DNA from: Opacimonas viscosa
GTDB lineage: Bacteria; Pseudomonadota; Gammaproteobacteria; Enterobacterales; Alteromonadaceae
NCBI RefSeq assembly: GCF_024199005.1
Contig: NZ_JANATA010000008.1
Coordinates: 54,489 to 118,488 of the forward strand
Length of the DNA: 64,000 nt
Reading direction: 5' to 3'
Of this stretch, positions 1-7,570 are shown in pieces. Under the pieces are notes generated by a model. It had not been told where the DNA came from. It was given only the letters and a program-made list of their open reading frames with translations, and ran no database searches. Position 1 is the first letter of the stretch; each line of letters starts with the position of its first letter. Both the position numbers and the translations under genes were made by a program.

Positions 1-510
1 AAAATCACCACCTGTGTACTGTGGGCCACTTGCAGTGATAATCCCATCGAAAAAGTAATCTACTGTAAGTAACCAAGAGTTATTGAAGCCTTCACCATTC
101 ACTGAAGCGATGGGGCTTAAGTTATCGATATCTAATTGACCAGGTAGAGGCATTGCTAAGCTCACTGTGGTTGAGCCGTCTAAAGCTAAACCAGAGGTTG
201 GGATACCTAGCGCAAGGAAGTCTGCGGTTTTGTTAGTATCGTAGAAAGTAGTACCAACACCAATAGGACCAGAAGAAATATCATAAACAGATGTGGCAAG
301 TAATTGGCTGAAGCCAAACTCTGTGAAAATATCAGTTTTGGTATCTGCATCAGCAGCAGCGCCTGTAACAGTTGCGCCGCTTGGTAGGATGAACGTGTCA
401 TCGTAGGTGTTTGTGCCTAAATCGATATACATGTCAGTTGCTGTAGCGAAAGAAGAAGCTGCGATAGTGGTAGCAGCGAAGATAGATAGAGCGAGTTTAT
501 TCGTTTTCAT
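1..510 (-). CDS. Secreted protein, partial (3' end outside window); possible PEP-CTERM-type substrate
   Basis: The frame is open from the ATG at 508-510 to the window edge, giving the first 170 residues with no stop. The N-terminus is a classic Sec signal peptide (MKTNKLALSIFAAT..., Ala-rich, probable cleavage after SFATA around residue 24). The mature part is acidic, low in Cys and rich in Thr, Gly and Asp, as in extracellular beta-rich proteins. I do not recognise the family. The neighbouring exosortase-associated acyltransferase and a sigma-54 promoter match just upstream suggest it may be a PEP-CTERM-type secreted protein, but the C-terminal sorting signal that would show this lies beyond position 1. 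Secretion is well supported; the PEP-CTERM idea is inference. Confidence 0.7.
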   Translation of the reverse strand, partial: MKTNKLALSIFAATTIAASSFATATDMYIDLGTNTYDDTFILPSGATVTGAAADADTKTDIFTEFGFSQLLATSVYDISSGPIGVGTTFYDTNKTADFLALGIPTSGLALDGSTTVSLAMPLPGQLDIDNLSPIASVNGEGFNNSWLLTVDYFFDGIITASGPQYTGGDF

Positions 511-550
511 ACTAAGTAATCCGTGTGTTGTTAGTAAAGTCACAATAGGT

Positions 551-569
551 GTTGCATCTGTTGTGCCAT
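551..569 (-). promoter_or_regulatory. Predicted sigma-54 (-24/-12) promoter for the partial secreted gene
   Basis: Read on the minus strand the site is ATGGCACAACAGATGCAAC. It has a perfect TGGCAC -24 element and a GC at -12, with exactly 10 nt between GG and GC as the sigma-54 consensus requires. The expected start of transcription falls about 30 nt before the ATG at 510. The site is seen in the sequence; use by RpoN is inferred. Confidence 0.6.
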
Positions 570-694
570 TTTTGTAAAGTATTGATATATATGGTTTTTC
601 TGTTAATTGGGGCGGAGTGCTATATGGGGAGTGTAAAAAAATTGGACAATGAAAATGTTCAGTCACTAGGATGTGGAAATATCAGCGGAAGCGA

Positions 695-722
695 TACAAA
701 AAAGCCTGCCGTAGCAGACTTT
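695..722 (-). terminator. Rho-independent terminator of the YdcF-acyltransferase-ThiF group
   Basis: On the minus strand the arms AAAGTCTGC and GCAGGCTTT (9 bp with one G-U pair) enclose a TACG loop and run into a stretch of six T. It lies 25 nt past the stop of the ThiF-like gene. Confidence 0.8.
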
Positions 723-746
723 ATTTGCGTTCAGGTCATTGTGTTG

Positions 747-1613
747 TCATGCGGGTAATACAATCTTCTTAGCAATCTGATATTTTAGACGTTGGATCAG
801 TCCTTTGTTACCAAATGGGCACCAAGTTTGTACGGCTTTATTCTTATAAGCATCAAAATGTAAACCGCGCGGAGCGCTAATCACCTTACCTCGACCTAAT
901 ACGATTTTTAGCACGGTTGATTCTGCCAAGCCTGCGCACATTTTTACGGCAACAGCTAGGGATGGGCCTTTTTGTGCAACAAAGTCTGCTTTTTCAGGGA
1001 GAACCAAATAATCTCGTTGGAGTAATGATGGCGATAACCCCACTAGAAACTTAATCAACTTTTCATTTTCTGTGGCACAGGACGAGAAATTAAAGTATTC
1101 ATCAAATGTCATTTGCCCAGGCATAAACGTCAGTAATGCTGCGCCCATACCTAATGGTGCAGCTGTTACGATAGGGATCCCTTTGTCGGTACATTTTTGA
1201 AAGACCAACTCTCGTGCCTCGATGGCAAAAAAATCCAAGCTATCAACATAGATATCGACATCGTCCAAAAACGCCTCTACGTTATGGGCAAATACCCCTT
1301 CATCGAAATTTTTAACGCTCGCTTTAGGATTGATATCTTGCACTTGCTCTGCCATTACCGCTGCTTTTGGTTTATCGACTGTAGACATAAATGCACCGGC
1401 TTGACGATTAAAATTATGGACATCGAAAGTGTCAAAATCAGCAATATGAAAGTCTTGGAAACCCAATCTTGATAGAGTAATAAGGTGTTCACCGCCAACT
1501 CCTCCCATACCTGCTATAGCGATGCGTTTACTGCGAATAAGCTGTTGTTCATCTTCTGTAATCCAGCCAATATTTCTAGAAAATGCTTTTTTGTATTTAA
1601 ATGTCTGACTCAT
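747..1613 (-). CDS. ThiF/MoeB/E1-like adenylyltransferase family protein
   Basis: A 288-residue ThiF-family (E1-like) protein. The nucleotide-binding loop is GMGGVGG at residues 35-41, followed by the acidic strand end IADFDTFD (58-65) and the conserved N-F-N-R around 67-70, which in this family bind ATP and the C-terminal carboxylate of a partner. Such enzymes adenylate a C-terminus of a small protein or peptide, or a small acid. It starts 56 bp after the exosortase-associated acyltransferase and is followed by a clear terminator, so the two are probably co-transcribed. No ThiS/MoaD-like or ubiquitin-like partner is visible nearby. The family call is firm; the substrate is unknown and neither thiamine nor molybdopterin synthesis is indicated by context. 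Confidence 0.85.
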   Translation of the reverse strand: MSQTFKYKKAFSRNIGWITEDEQQLIRSKRIAIAGMGGVGGEHLITLSRLGFQDFHIADFDTFDVHNFNRQAGAFMSTVDKPKAAVMAEQVQDINPKASVKNFDEGVFAHNVEAFLDDVDIYVDSLDFFAIEARELVFQKCTDKGIPIVTAAPLGMGAALLTFMPGQMTFDEYFNFSSCATENEKLIKFLVGLSPSLLQRDYLVLPEKADFVAQKGPSLAVAVKMCAGLAESTVLKIVLGRGKVISAPRGLHFDAYKNKAVQTWCPFGNKGLIQRLKYQIAKKIVLPA

Positions 1614-1669
1614 AATGTTCTTTGTATTGGGTGATAGATGCTCGTACTGGTGATGAATCTAGCTCATGA

Positions 1670-2470
1670 TTAGTCCAGATCATGAATAATCGTTTTTAAC
1701 AAGTGTTTAAAACCAGGAGACAAGTTTTTCATGAATAACTCCTGGTTAATGTAATAAGGGGCGCGCTGCCCGTGATAATCTACCACGGGACCAATTTGTT
1801 CAAACTTAATACCTAAAAACGACATACTGCGAGCGAGTCTAGGTTCCATCATGACGTAAGAATGTTCTATACCATTTTTTAATGCCGCGGCAGCTGCAGC
1901 AAGATATAAACCCACTGCAATAAAAGGAAAGCAGCGCAGTTCGGTTTCAGAATAACTTTCTTGGTTGATTACACCGGTGGCGGCACCACCAAAATTATCT
2001 GCACGTCGACGCCTAAAGTCACTGGGTACGGCCAAGCGTGATATTTCACAAATTTTCTCTCTGGCCAAAAATTTCGGATGCAACGTTGCATGCGTAATAC
2101 TGTCAATGCAATATTTTTCAATTGGCAGGAGTTGCCCTTCTGTTTGCGGTGCAACCACTCGTACCGTCCCGGCAAAAGTGTTGGATGCTTTATGCTGTAA
2201 TAAGGCATGAAATGAATATGCATCAAATGCATCTCGTTCCATTTGATCTTCATTACAAGGCTCGAAACCAAGCTCTGCACAGTAAACTTGGTGGCGAATA
2301 CTGTATACCGTGTTTTTTAGCTCGAGATTTTGGGCCAATACAGGTTTAAAGTATTCATCAAAATGTCGAGACATTTTATTGGCTTCACGCAACCGCAAGG
2401 CACCTTCCCAAAACTTTTTCAGTTTCAATAATAGAGGATGTTGGTAGATCGCAGGTAAGGAGTTTTCCAC
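1670..2470 (-). CDS. PEP-CTERM/exosortase system-associated acyltransferase (GNAT-like)
   Basis: The protein matches, from memory, the acyltransferase family that accompanies exosortase systems and is related to autoinducer synthases and N-acyl amino acid synthases. Telling features are FDEYF, then YSIRHQVYCAELGFEP (about 57-72), E-R-D-x-F-D and KICEISRLAVP in the middle, and a late MMEPRLARSM segment. In related enzymes the acyl donor is an acyl-ACP or acyl-CoA; the acceptor here is unknown. The frame opens with GTG at 2470 without a good ribosome site and directly after a 17-bp inverted repeat; an ATG at residue 33 (position 2374) fits the family's usual N-terminus about as well. No exosortase gene lies in the window. 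Family call confident, start uncertain. Confidence 0.85.
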   Translation of the reverse strand: MENSLPAIYQHPLLLKLKKFWEGALRLREANKMSRHFDEYFKPVLAQNLELKNTVYSIRHQVYCAELGFEPCNEDQMERDAFDAYSFHALLQHKASNTFAGTVRVVAPQTEGQLLPIEKYCIDSITHATLHPKFLAREKICEISRLAVPSDFRRRRADNFGGAATGVINQESYSETELRCFPFIAVGLYLAAAAAALKNGIEHSYVMMEPRLARSMSFLGIKFEQIGPVVDYHGQRAPYYINQELFMKNLSPGFKHLLKTIIHDLD

Positions 2471-2472
2471 TA

Positions 2473-2514
2473 TTGCTACACTTTTATTAGACGTAATTAA
2501 TAAAAGTGTAGCAA
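2473..2514. repeat. 17-bp perfect inverted repeat abutting the acyltransferase start
   Basis: Arms TTGCTACACTTTTATTA (2473-2489) and its exact complement (2498-2514) flank an 8-nt centre. It ends 2 nt before the GTG at 2470. No T-run follows on either strand, so a simple terminator is unlikely; it may be an operator or an mRNA hairpin over the translation start. Confidence 0.85.
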
Positions 2515-2607
2515 CGATATTCAGTTTTGCTTATTTTTGTCAGAAAAATCTTACAAGAGATTGTTTCTTCGTTTTATATGCTGAGGTAAGGGAGATCCTC
2601 ACCTGTG

Positions 2608-3357
2608 TTATCGCTCAGGCATAAACCAAGTATAGTAAGTTAATGCTAGGTATTCATAAATAGCTCGTTGGCTACTACGCAAGGCATACAAAGCCGGAGG
2701 GTTTACAACGAAAGATAGCTGCTTTCTACTTAAATACTCAACCGGGAAGAAAACATAATCCGCTTCAGGCGCAATACTTTCTAAAAACAGTTCAATTCTC
2801 GGTATGTGCGTCGCTGAAGAGATAATCAAAGTCCGCTTTTGGTTTAAGTGCTCTACCACCGCGGAAATTTCAGTGAATGTGTTATGTCCATGTGGTACAG
2901 CAATCAACGCTTCCTCAGCGACCCCTTTATCTAAAAAAAACACTTTACTAAACTCACTGTACGAGACCTGCTTGTCACTCAAGAAATGACCACCCGTAAT
3001 GAGGATAGGGACCTGTAACTTTTCGTGTAAAAACAAAGCCGTTGTATTTCGTTTGTAGCTCGCATTCGGCCAACGAGTATGATCAGGAAGTGTACTGCGC
3101 GATTCGTAATAACCTGCTAGTACAAAGATTTGTTCGATATCCGCTAAATCAGGAGAATTGATATTATAAGGCTGATGCTGATGTTCGATTGGCGCCAGTA
3201 ACCATGAGCTAAACCAATATTGGGAGCACAACAATAGCCAACTGAATCCGACAATAGCGCAAATACGACCAAGTTTTTTTTGTTGAAAAAAATAGCAAAT
3301 CCACGCAACAACGATAGCGCAAAAAAAATGATTTAATGGTGATGTAAGATAGAGCAA
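2608..3357 (-). CDS. YdcF/SanA-like (DUF218) membrane protein
   Basis: A 249-residue protein with two N-terminal membrane segments (about 8-25 and 32-50) followed by a DUF218 domain. Diagnostic pieces are VLAGYY, a Lys/Arg-rich stretch, LITGGHF (about 119-125), NTFTEI and ISSATHIPR, and a short tail. ElyC/SanA/YdcF relatives act in envelope maintenance, with the catalytic part probably on the periplasmic side. The only start in frame before a stop is TTG at 3355-3357, preceded at a good distance by AAGGGA. It is first of the minus-strand group that continues with the acyltransferase and ThiF-like genes, although a 137-bp gap follows. A frameshift in the run of eight T near the 5' end that would join an upstream frame cannot be excluded. 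Confidence 0.75.
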   Translation of the reverse strand: MLYLTSPLNHFFCAIVVAWICYFFQQKKLGRICAIVGFSWLLLCSQYWFSSWLLAPIEHQHQPYNINSPDLADIEQIFVLAGYYESRSTLPDHTRWPNASYKRNTTALFLHEKLQVPILITGGHFLSDKQVSYSEFSKVFFLDKGVAEEALIAVPHGHNTFTEISAVVEHLNQKRTLIISSATHIPRIELFLESIAPEADYVFFPVEYLSRKQLSFVVNPPALYALRSSQRAIYEYLALTYYTWFMPER

Positions 3358-3367
3358 CTAAACGTCC

Positions 3368-3403
3368 CTTTTTATTCAATGCTTTCTTTTTATTCAATGC
3401 TTT
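3368..3403. repeat. 18-bp exact tandem duplication
   Basis: The unit CTTTTTATTCAATGCTTT occurs twice head to tail at 3368-3385 and 3386-3403, just upstream of the YdcF-like start. Confidence 0.9.
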
Positions 3404-3572
3404 ATGGTTCTCTGCCGAGCAAAATGACTAAAGTTAGCTACACTTATTTTAGATCTATTAAAAATATACCCATAAACCTTAGTGTAAAAACATCAAAAGA
3501 CAAAGTTTATTGTCGATATTAATGATATCTATTGTTTAGTGAGAACTCACACTATCACATCAAGGAAGAACT

Positions 3573-4430
3573 ATGTTCACGAAAAAATATGCATTGCAGC
3601 TCACCTTACTAGGAGGGCTGATTGTAACACTTAGTTCAGCGGTATTGGCAGACCAAGTCGATTCCCATTTGGACAATCTCAGTGAGAAAAATTTTTTAGA
3701 GGTTAGTTCAGGTCAAACTATCCCAGTGTCTTCCTTGAGTAGTACGATTCAAAAAGTCAAACAAAGTGTGGTCGGTATTGGTATTTTTACGCCTTTGCAA
3801 TCTCGCTCTGCAGAACTTCGTGGTACGGGGTTTGTGTTTGGCGATGGCCAATATGTAGCAACGAATTATCATGTTGTTGCACAGACCCTTGATCCTACTA
3901 TTGTCCAATACTATACGGCACTCGCTGGTTCGGGCAAAAACCCGAGTGTGGTGAAAGCTGAGATTGTGGGAATTTCTCCACAGCACGATCTGGCGATCCT
4001 GAAATTAGACAAAAAACTAACACCCATTTCTTTAGCCAGTGATGATTTTATTCTAGAAGGGACGGATATTGCCTTTACGGGCTTTCCAATAGGCGCTGTT
4101 ATTGGTTTATATCCAGCAACACATAAAGGTATGGTAGCGGCCATAACACCAGATGTGTTGCCAGTATGCAACAGTACATCATTGACTCATCAAAAGTTCG
4201 GCCGGTTGGATAATCCGATGATGATCTATCAATTAGATGCGATTGCTTACCCAGGTAATAGCGGCAGTCCTGTTTATGATCAATATACCGGTTCGATTGT
4301 CGGCATTATTAACAAGGTCTTTGTGACAGCCGGCAAAGAGTCGGCGATTACGACGCCATCAGGGATCAGTTATGCCATTCCCGTGAAGTATTTAAGAGCG
4401 CTTGCCAAGAAACATGGGATACAGGTTTAA
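3573..4430 (+). CDS. Secreted trypsin-like serine protease (S1C-like, no PDZ domain)
   Basis: A 285-residue protein with a signal peptide ending near ...AVLA-D (residue 26-27). The chymotrypsin-fold triad is visible: His100 in TNYHVV, Asp139 in HDLAILKL and Ser230 in YPGNSGSPV. Unlike DegP/DegQ/DegS there is no PDZ domain; the chain ends about 55 residues after the nucleophile with SYAIPVKYL. It should act in the periplasm or outside the cell. A ribosome site AAGGAAG precedes the ATG. It stands alone between a divergent YdcF-like gene and the twin-arginine/HprK-like operon. Involvement in processing proteins of that neighbourhood is possible but only inferred from position. Confidence 0.88.
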   Translation: MFTKKYALQLTLLGGLIVTLSSAVLADQVDSHLDNLSEKNFLEVSSGQTIPVSSLSSTIQKVKQSVVGIGIFTPLQSRSAELRGTGFVFGDGQYVATNYHVVAQTLDPTIVQYYTALAGSGKNPSVVKAEIVGISPQHDLAILKLDKKLTPISLASDDFILEGTDIAFTGFPIGAVIGLYPATHKGMVAAITPDVLPVCNSTSLTHQKFGRLDNPMMIYQLDAIAYPGNSGSPVYDQYTGSIVGIINKVFVTAGKESAITTPSGISYAIPVKYLRALAKKHGIQV

Positions 4431-4509
4431 CAGGCTGAATTATGTCAGTAATTTTTACACAAACAAATATCGACGCAATTAAAATGTACTTCTTTCAATG
4501 ACTTATGAC

Positions 4510-4526
4510 TTGGCGTGACTTTTGCA
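4510..4526 (+). promoter_or_regulatory. Predicted sigma-54 promoter of the Tat/PqqD/HprK-like operon
   Basis: The site TTGGCGTGACTTTTGCA has GG and GC separated by exactly 10 nt, a TGGC core at -24 and a perfect TTGCA at -12. The predicted start of transcription is about 120 nt before the ATG at 4659. Spacing and core are seen; RpoN use is inferred. Confidence 0.55.
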
Positions 4527-4658
4527 GCCTAAATGATATAGAAGAACTAAAGCAAACAAATAGATAAATATGTTTATGCACAGCGACTTATCAATCACTG
4601 TGCATAAACAACGATTTTGATATCAACTCAATTTGAATAATTTACACGGAGTTTGTAA

Positions 4659-5288
4659 ATGAAAGAAAATAATCACTTATCACACAACATTGATGAGCAA
4701 AGTAATACGCCAGACACGAGTGCTCAAACTAGACGTAATTTCCTCGTCAAAAGCTCCAAAGGCGTAGGTGCTGGCTTATTAATGGCAGCATTACCGACTA
4801 AATCCGTATGGGCAACAGGTATTGGGAATTCAATGGCTGCTTCTGGGCACGGTTCTGATTTGGGCGGTGCTGTTTCTTTGCGGATCAGAGGGAGAAACTA
4901 TTTATTAAACAATGTGGCGAGCTTTGATTTAGATCAGACATTTGAAAATGTCTTTGGGATTCGAGCATTTCGAGGTGCGAATAATACGTATGGAGCAGAT
5001 GTCACTTTGCGTATGGTATTGAGTGGCGTTGATGCGAATAATGTAACGGATAACCAATTGAGAGGACCTGGTAACTTAAATAGAAATATGGCCAGAGTTT
5101 ATTTAAATGCGATTTACCACAACGGTATTCAAATAGTGTATCCAATTCTTGATCTCAGCAATTTACCGCCTTTTGATACGGCAGTTAACTTTGCTAATTA
5201 TTTAGCAAATTCAGCCGTTACAGATAAAACTGGAACTGCTACTGCATTAACTAGTTTGGTTCAAGACCCAAATTCTGATATTGTCTAA
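4659..5288 (+). CDS. Small twin-arginine-signal protein of unknown function, first gene of HprK-like operon
   Basis: A 209-residue protein whose N-terminus carries TRRNFLV (residues 24-30), matching the (S/T)-R-R-x-F-L-K Tat consensus, then a hydrophobic GAGLLMAALP stretch and a probable cleavage site near SVWA-TG (about 52). The mature part of about 155 residues has no Cys, one His-Gly-rich start (SGHGSDLGGAV) and many Asn, Asp and Arg; I recognise no domain. Export in a folded state is suggested. It is 26 bp before the PqqD-like gene and behind a sigma-54 promoter match, so it is probably a substrate or effector of the downstream proteins. The role is not established. Confidence 0.8.
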   Translation: MKENNHLSHNIDEQSNTPDTSAQTRRNFLVKSSKGVGAGLLMAALPTKSVWATGIGNSMAASGHGSDLGGAVSLRIRGRNYLLNNVASFDLDQTFENVFGIRAFRGANNTYGADVTLRMVLSGVDANNVTDNQLRGPGNLNRNMARVYLNAIYHNGIQIVYPILDLSNLPPFDTAVNFANYLANSAVTDKTGTATALTSLVQDPNSDIV

Positions 5289-5314
5289 TGCTTAGCTAAA
5301 CAAAAGGACTTATC

Positions 5315-5557
5315 ATGCCGATAAAGGATTATCTGCAAGAAGGGGTGTTTTTACATCCCTTTTCTGATCAAAGCGGTTGTACACTTTTTAATGATCGCTC
5401 AACACAAATGCTGACTCTGTTCTTCTCAGAATCGGAGTTATTAAACATTCTGACACAGTTTTACTGTGACCCGACAAAACTTCCTGATGACCGTCGCAGT
5501 ATTTGTTTTGCCTTGTTAAGACAGGATTTTATTCATCCCACCAAGGTAGCTGCATGA
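5315..5557 (+). CDS. PqqD-like protein of HPr-rel-A type system
   Basis: An 80-residue protein with the small PqqD-like layout: a strand region (GVFLHPFSDQSGCTLFNDRST), then helices with LTLFFSESELLNIL and a final DRRSICFALLRQDFI. PqqD-type proteins bind and present peptide substrates to modifying enzymes. Here it overlaps the HprK-like kinase by ATGA (5554-5557), implying translational coupling. From memory this pairing with an HprK-related kinase and a nucleotidyltransferase-fold protein is the arrangement called the HPr-rel-A system. The substrate is unknown; the upstream Tat protein is one candidate. Confidence 0.75.
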   Translation: MPIKDYLQEGVFLHPFSDQSGCTLFNDRSTQMLTLFFSESELLNILTQFYCDPTKLPDDRRSICFALLRQDFIHPTKVAA

Positions 5558-6420
5558 AAACATTTGATTTGTTGCTGCCACCCTTTAATTTTCGTATCTC
5601 TACGGACATTCCATTAGTGATCGAGAATTTACAGGTGATTTATCAGCAACAACTTTTTGCTGCAAACACTTTGCCCTTTATTGATTACCACCTTAGTGTT
5701 GTTTTTACAAATGGCCTACGCAAATGGGTAAAACCACAAGCCCGTTTTTTTTGTGACCAGCACGAGCCGTTCAAACCGCTTAACGAATCACAAGCGTTCG
5801 CCATGTTAGAGTGGGGCATGAATTGGGCAATTGCTAGTTATGAAATGCGGCATGTCATTATTCACTCTGGTGTTTTAGCCAAACATAATCAAGCCGTTTT
5901 ATTTCCAGCACCACCAGGTTCAGGGAAAAGTACCATGACGGCACATTTGGCGTTTAACGGGTGGCAGTTGTTTTCAGATGAGATGGCGTTAATTAAACCG
6001 GGAACAAATATTGTTACCCCTTTTGCGCGTCCAATTTGTTTGAAAAATCAATCTATCACGCTAGCTAGAAAGTGGTTTCCAGAGGCCTCTTTCTCCTCGA
6101 TTGCGAAAGATACGCACAAAGGGGATGTCATCCATATTGCACCGCCAGTGAGTGAGTCGACGCTGTTTACAGATGCGCCGATTTCGGCGATTGTCTTTCC
6201 TACTTATTCAGCAGGTAGTGATATCGATATTGTCGCCTTGGATCAAGCACAAGCTATGCATCACCTAGCCGATAATGCTTTTAACTTTAGCGTGTTAGGG
6301 AACGAAGGCTTTGCGACCTTATGCCATGTTGTGGAACAAGCACAATGTTTACAAATTCACTACAGTGATGTCAATGATGTCCAAGCGTTTCTCGAACAGG
6401 ACATTTTAGCGCATGAATAA
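5554..6420 (+). CDS. HprK-related kinase A
   Basis: A 288-residue protein. The start is taken at the ATG overlapping the PqqD-like stop, with AAGG 7 nt upstream; an in-frame extension further upstream would run inside the PqqD gene. The P-loop APPGSGKST (119-127) is preceded by HSGVLAKHNQAVLFP and followed by WQLFSDEMALI (SDE at 141-143), the core of HPr kinase/phosphorylase-like domains. About 100 residues precede it, unlike true HPr kinase. Related enzymes phosphorylate a serine on a partner; the partner here is unknown and no HPr is nearby. It overlaps the next gene by 8 nt, so the PqqD, kinase and nucleotidyltransferase genes are tightly coupled. Confidence 0.85.
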   Translation: MKTFDLLLPPFNFRISTDIPLVIENLQVIYQQQLFAANTLPFIDYHLSVVFTNGLRKWVKPQARFFCDQHEPFKPLNESQAFAMLEWGMNWAIASYEMRHVIIHSGVLAKHNQAVLFPAPPGSGKSTMTAHLAFNGWQLFSDEMALIKPGTNIVTPFARPICLKNQSITLARKWFPEASFSSIAKDTHKGDVIHIAPPVSESTLFTDAPISAIVFPTYSAGSDIDIVALDQAQAMHHLADNAFNFSVLGNEGFATLCHVVEQAQCLQIHYSDVNDVQAFLEQDILAHE

Positions 6421-7567
6421 ACCCGTTTTAGCGAGTGAACTGATTGAGTTATTTTTAGATCCTCAAGTAGGCCTAGGCTTTACAGAGTCTAAATGGTCAC
6501 ATGTAATCACCGTTCTCAGACATGAAAAGTTACTGGCCAGATTTGGCTTCATAGCCAAAGAAGCTGGTGTATTGAGAGGTTATCCTGAATGTATCCAACG
6601 CCATTACCTCAGTGCAATGGCGTTAGCAGAAAGACACCGCAAACAAGTGTTTAGTGAAGTACAAGAACTACAGAAAATATGCACTGCTAAAGCTAAAACG
6701 TGGTTATTGTTAAAAGGGGCTGCTTACACGATTACCAACAGTAAAGCTGGCTTAGGGCGAGTGTATAACGATATTGATGTGCTGGTGGATAAAATCCATT
6801 TAGCGCAGACCGAGCAATACATGCAACTATCTGGGTGGTTACCACAAGCGCAATCAAGTTATGACGAAACGTATTACCGAGCATGGACTCACGAGATCCC
6901 TCCTTTGGTGCATGGGCATCGCGGTACAGTAGTCGACCTTCATCATAATATTGTCCCCCCAGTCTCAGGTAGAGCACCTGATATGTCTGCTTTGTATCAG
7001 CATATAGAGATGACCGCAGAAGCCGTACCGACATTGAGTAAACCTGCATTAGCCCTGCATAGTGCAATTCACCTATTCTTTAACGAAGAATGTCAATATG
7101 GTTTTAGAGATATCACCGATATTGTCCTCTTGTTTGAAGAGTTTAATGAAGCACAATGGTCTACTTTTATAGCTTTGGCGACTGAAACTGATTTTATTAT
7201 TGAGGCTGAACTAGCCGTACATTTTGCGCATAAGTTGTTCCAAGTACAACCGCCGAAAACAATTCTAGAACGCTTCAAATCAGAACCATCGGCAATACAA
7301 AAATTTCGATATTGGCTTTTTGCCGCAGCGGTATTACCCAAACATCCATTCCTAGTGCAGTCTTTTACCGACACGAAGTTGTGGTGCATTATGTTGCGTG
7401 GACACTACCTAAAAATGCCGATAAAAACGTTGTGTTACCACCTCATAATGAAAACATATCGCGGTTGTGTTGAGAGTATTGCAGGAAAGCATTTTTTTAC
7501 CCCACAAGATGTGGCTACCCAAAGAGTGCAACCACATCCTAATGGCCCCATTGAAAAGGATTATTAA
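6413..7567 (+). CDS. Nucleotidyltransferase-fold family protein (NTP_transf_5 type)
   Basis: A 384-residue protein with the signature of the uncharacterised nucleotidyltransferase family: LLLKGAAY (98-105), then GRVYNDIDVLV (115-125) with the two metal-binding Asp at 120 and 122, and a later VVDLHH segment that may supply the third acidic residue. The rest is helical. Such proteins recur in lasso-peptide-like, exopolysaccharide and HPr-rel-A loci, with no established substrate. Its ATG lies inside the end of the kinase gene (8-nt overlap). The epimerase follows after 3 nt, so it belongs to the same transcript. Confidence 0.82.
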   Translation: MNKPVLASELIELFLDPQVGLGFTESKWSHVITVLRHEKLLARFGFIAKEAGVLRGYPECIQRHYLSAMALAERHRKQVFSEVQELQKICTAKAKTWLLLKGAAYTITNSKAGLGRVYNDIDVLVDKIHLAQTEQYMQLSGWLPQAQSSYDETYYRAWTHEIPPLVHGHRGTVVDLHHNIVPPVSGRAPDMSALYQHIEMTAEAVPTLSKPALALHSAIHLFFNEECQYGFRDITDIVLLFEEFNEAQWSTFIALATETDFIIEAELAVHFAHKLFQVQPPKTILERFKSEPSAIQKFRYWLFAAAVLPKHPFLVQSFTDTKLWCIMLRGHYLKMPIKTLCYHLIMKTYRGCVESIAGKHFFTPQDVATQRVQPHPNGPIEKDY

Positions 7568-7570
7568 ATA

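Noticed and set aside
549..758. 69-codon plus-strand frame
   Set aside because: It covers the sigma-54 promoter and the terminator of the opposite strand, has no ribosome site and an unlikely composition.
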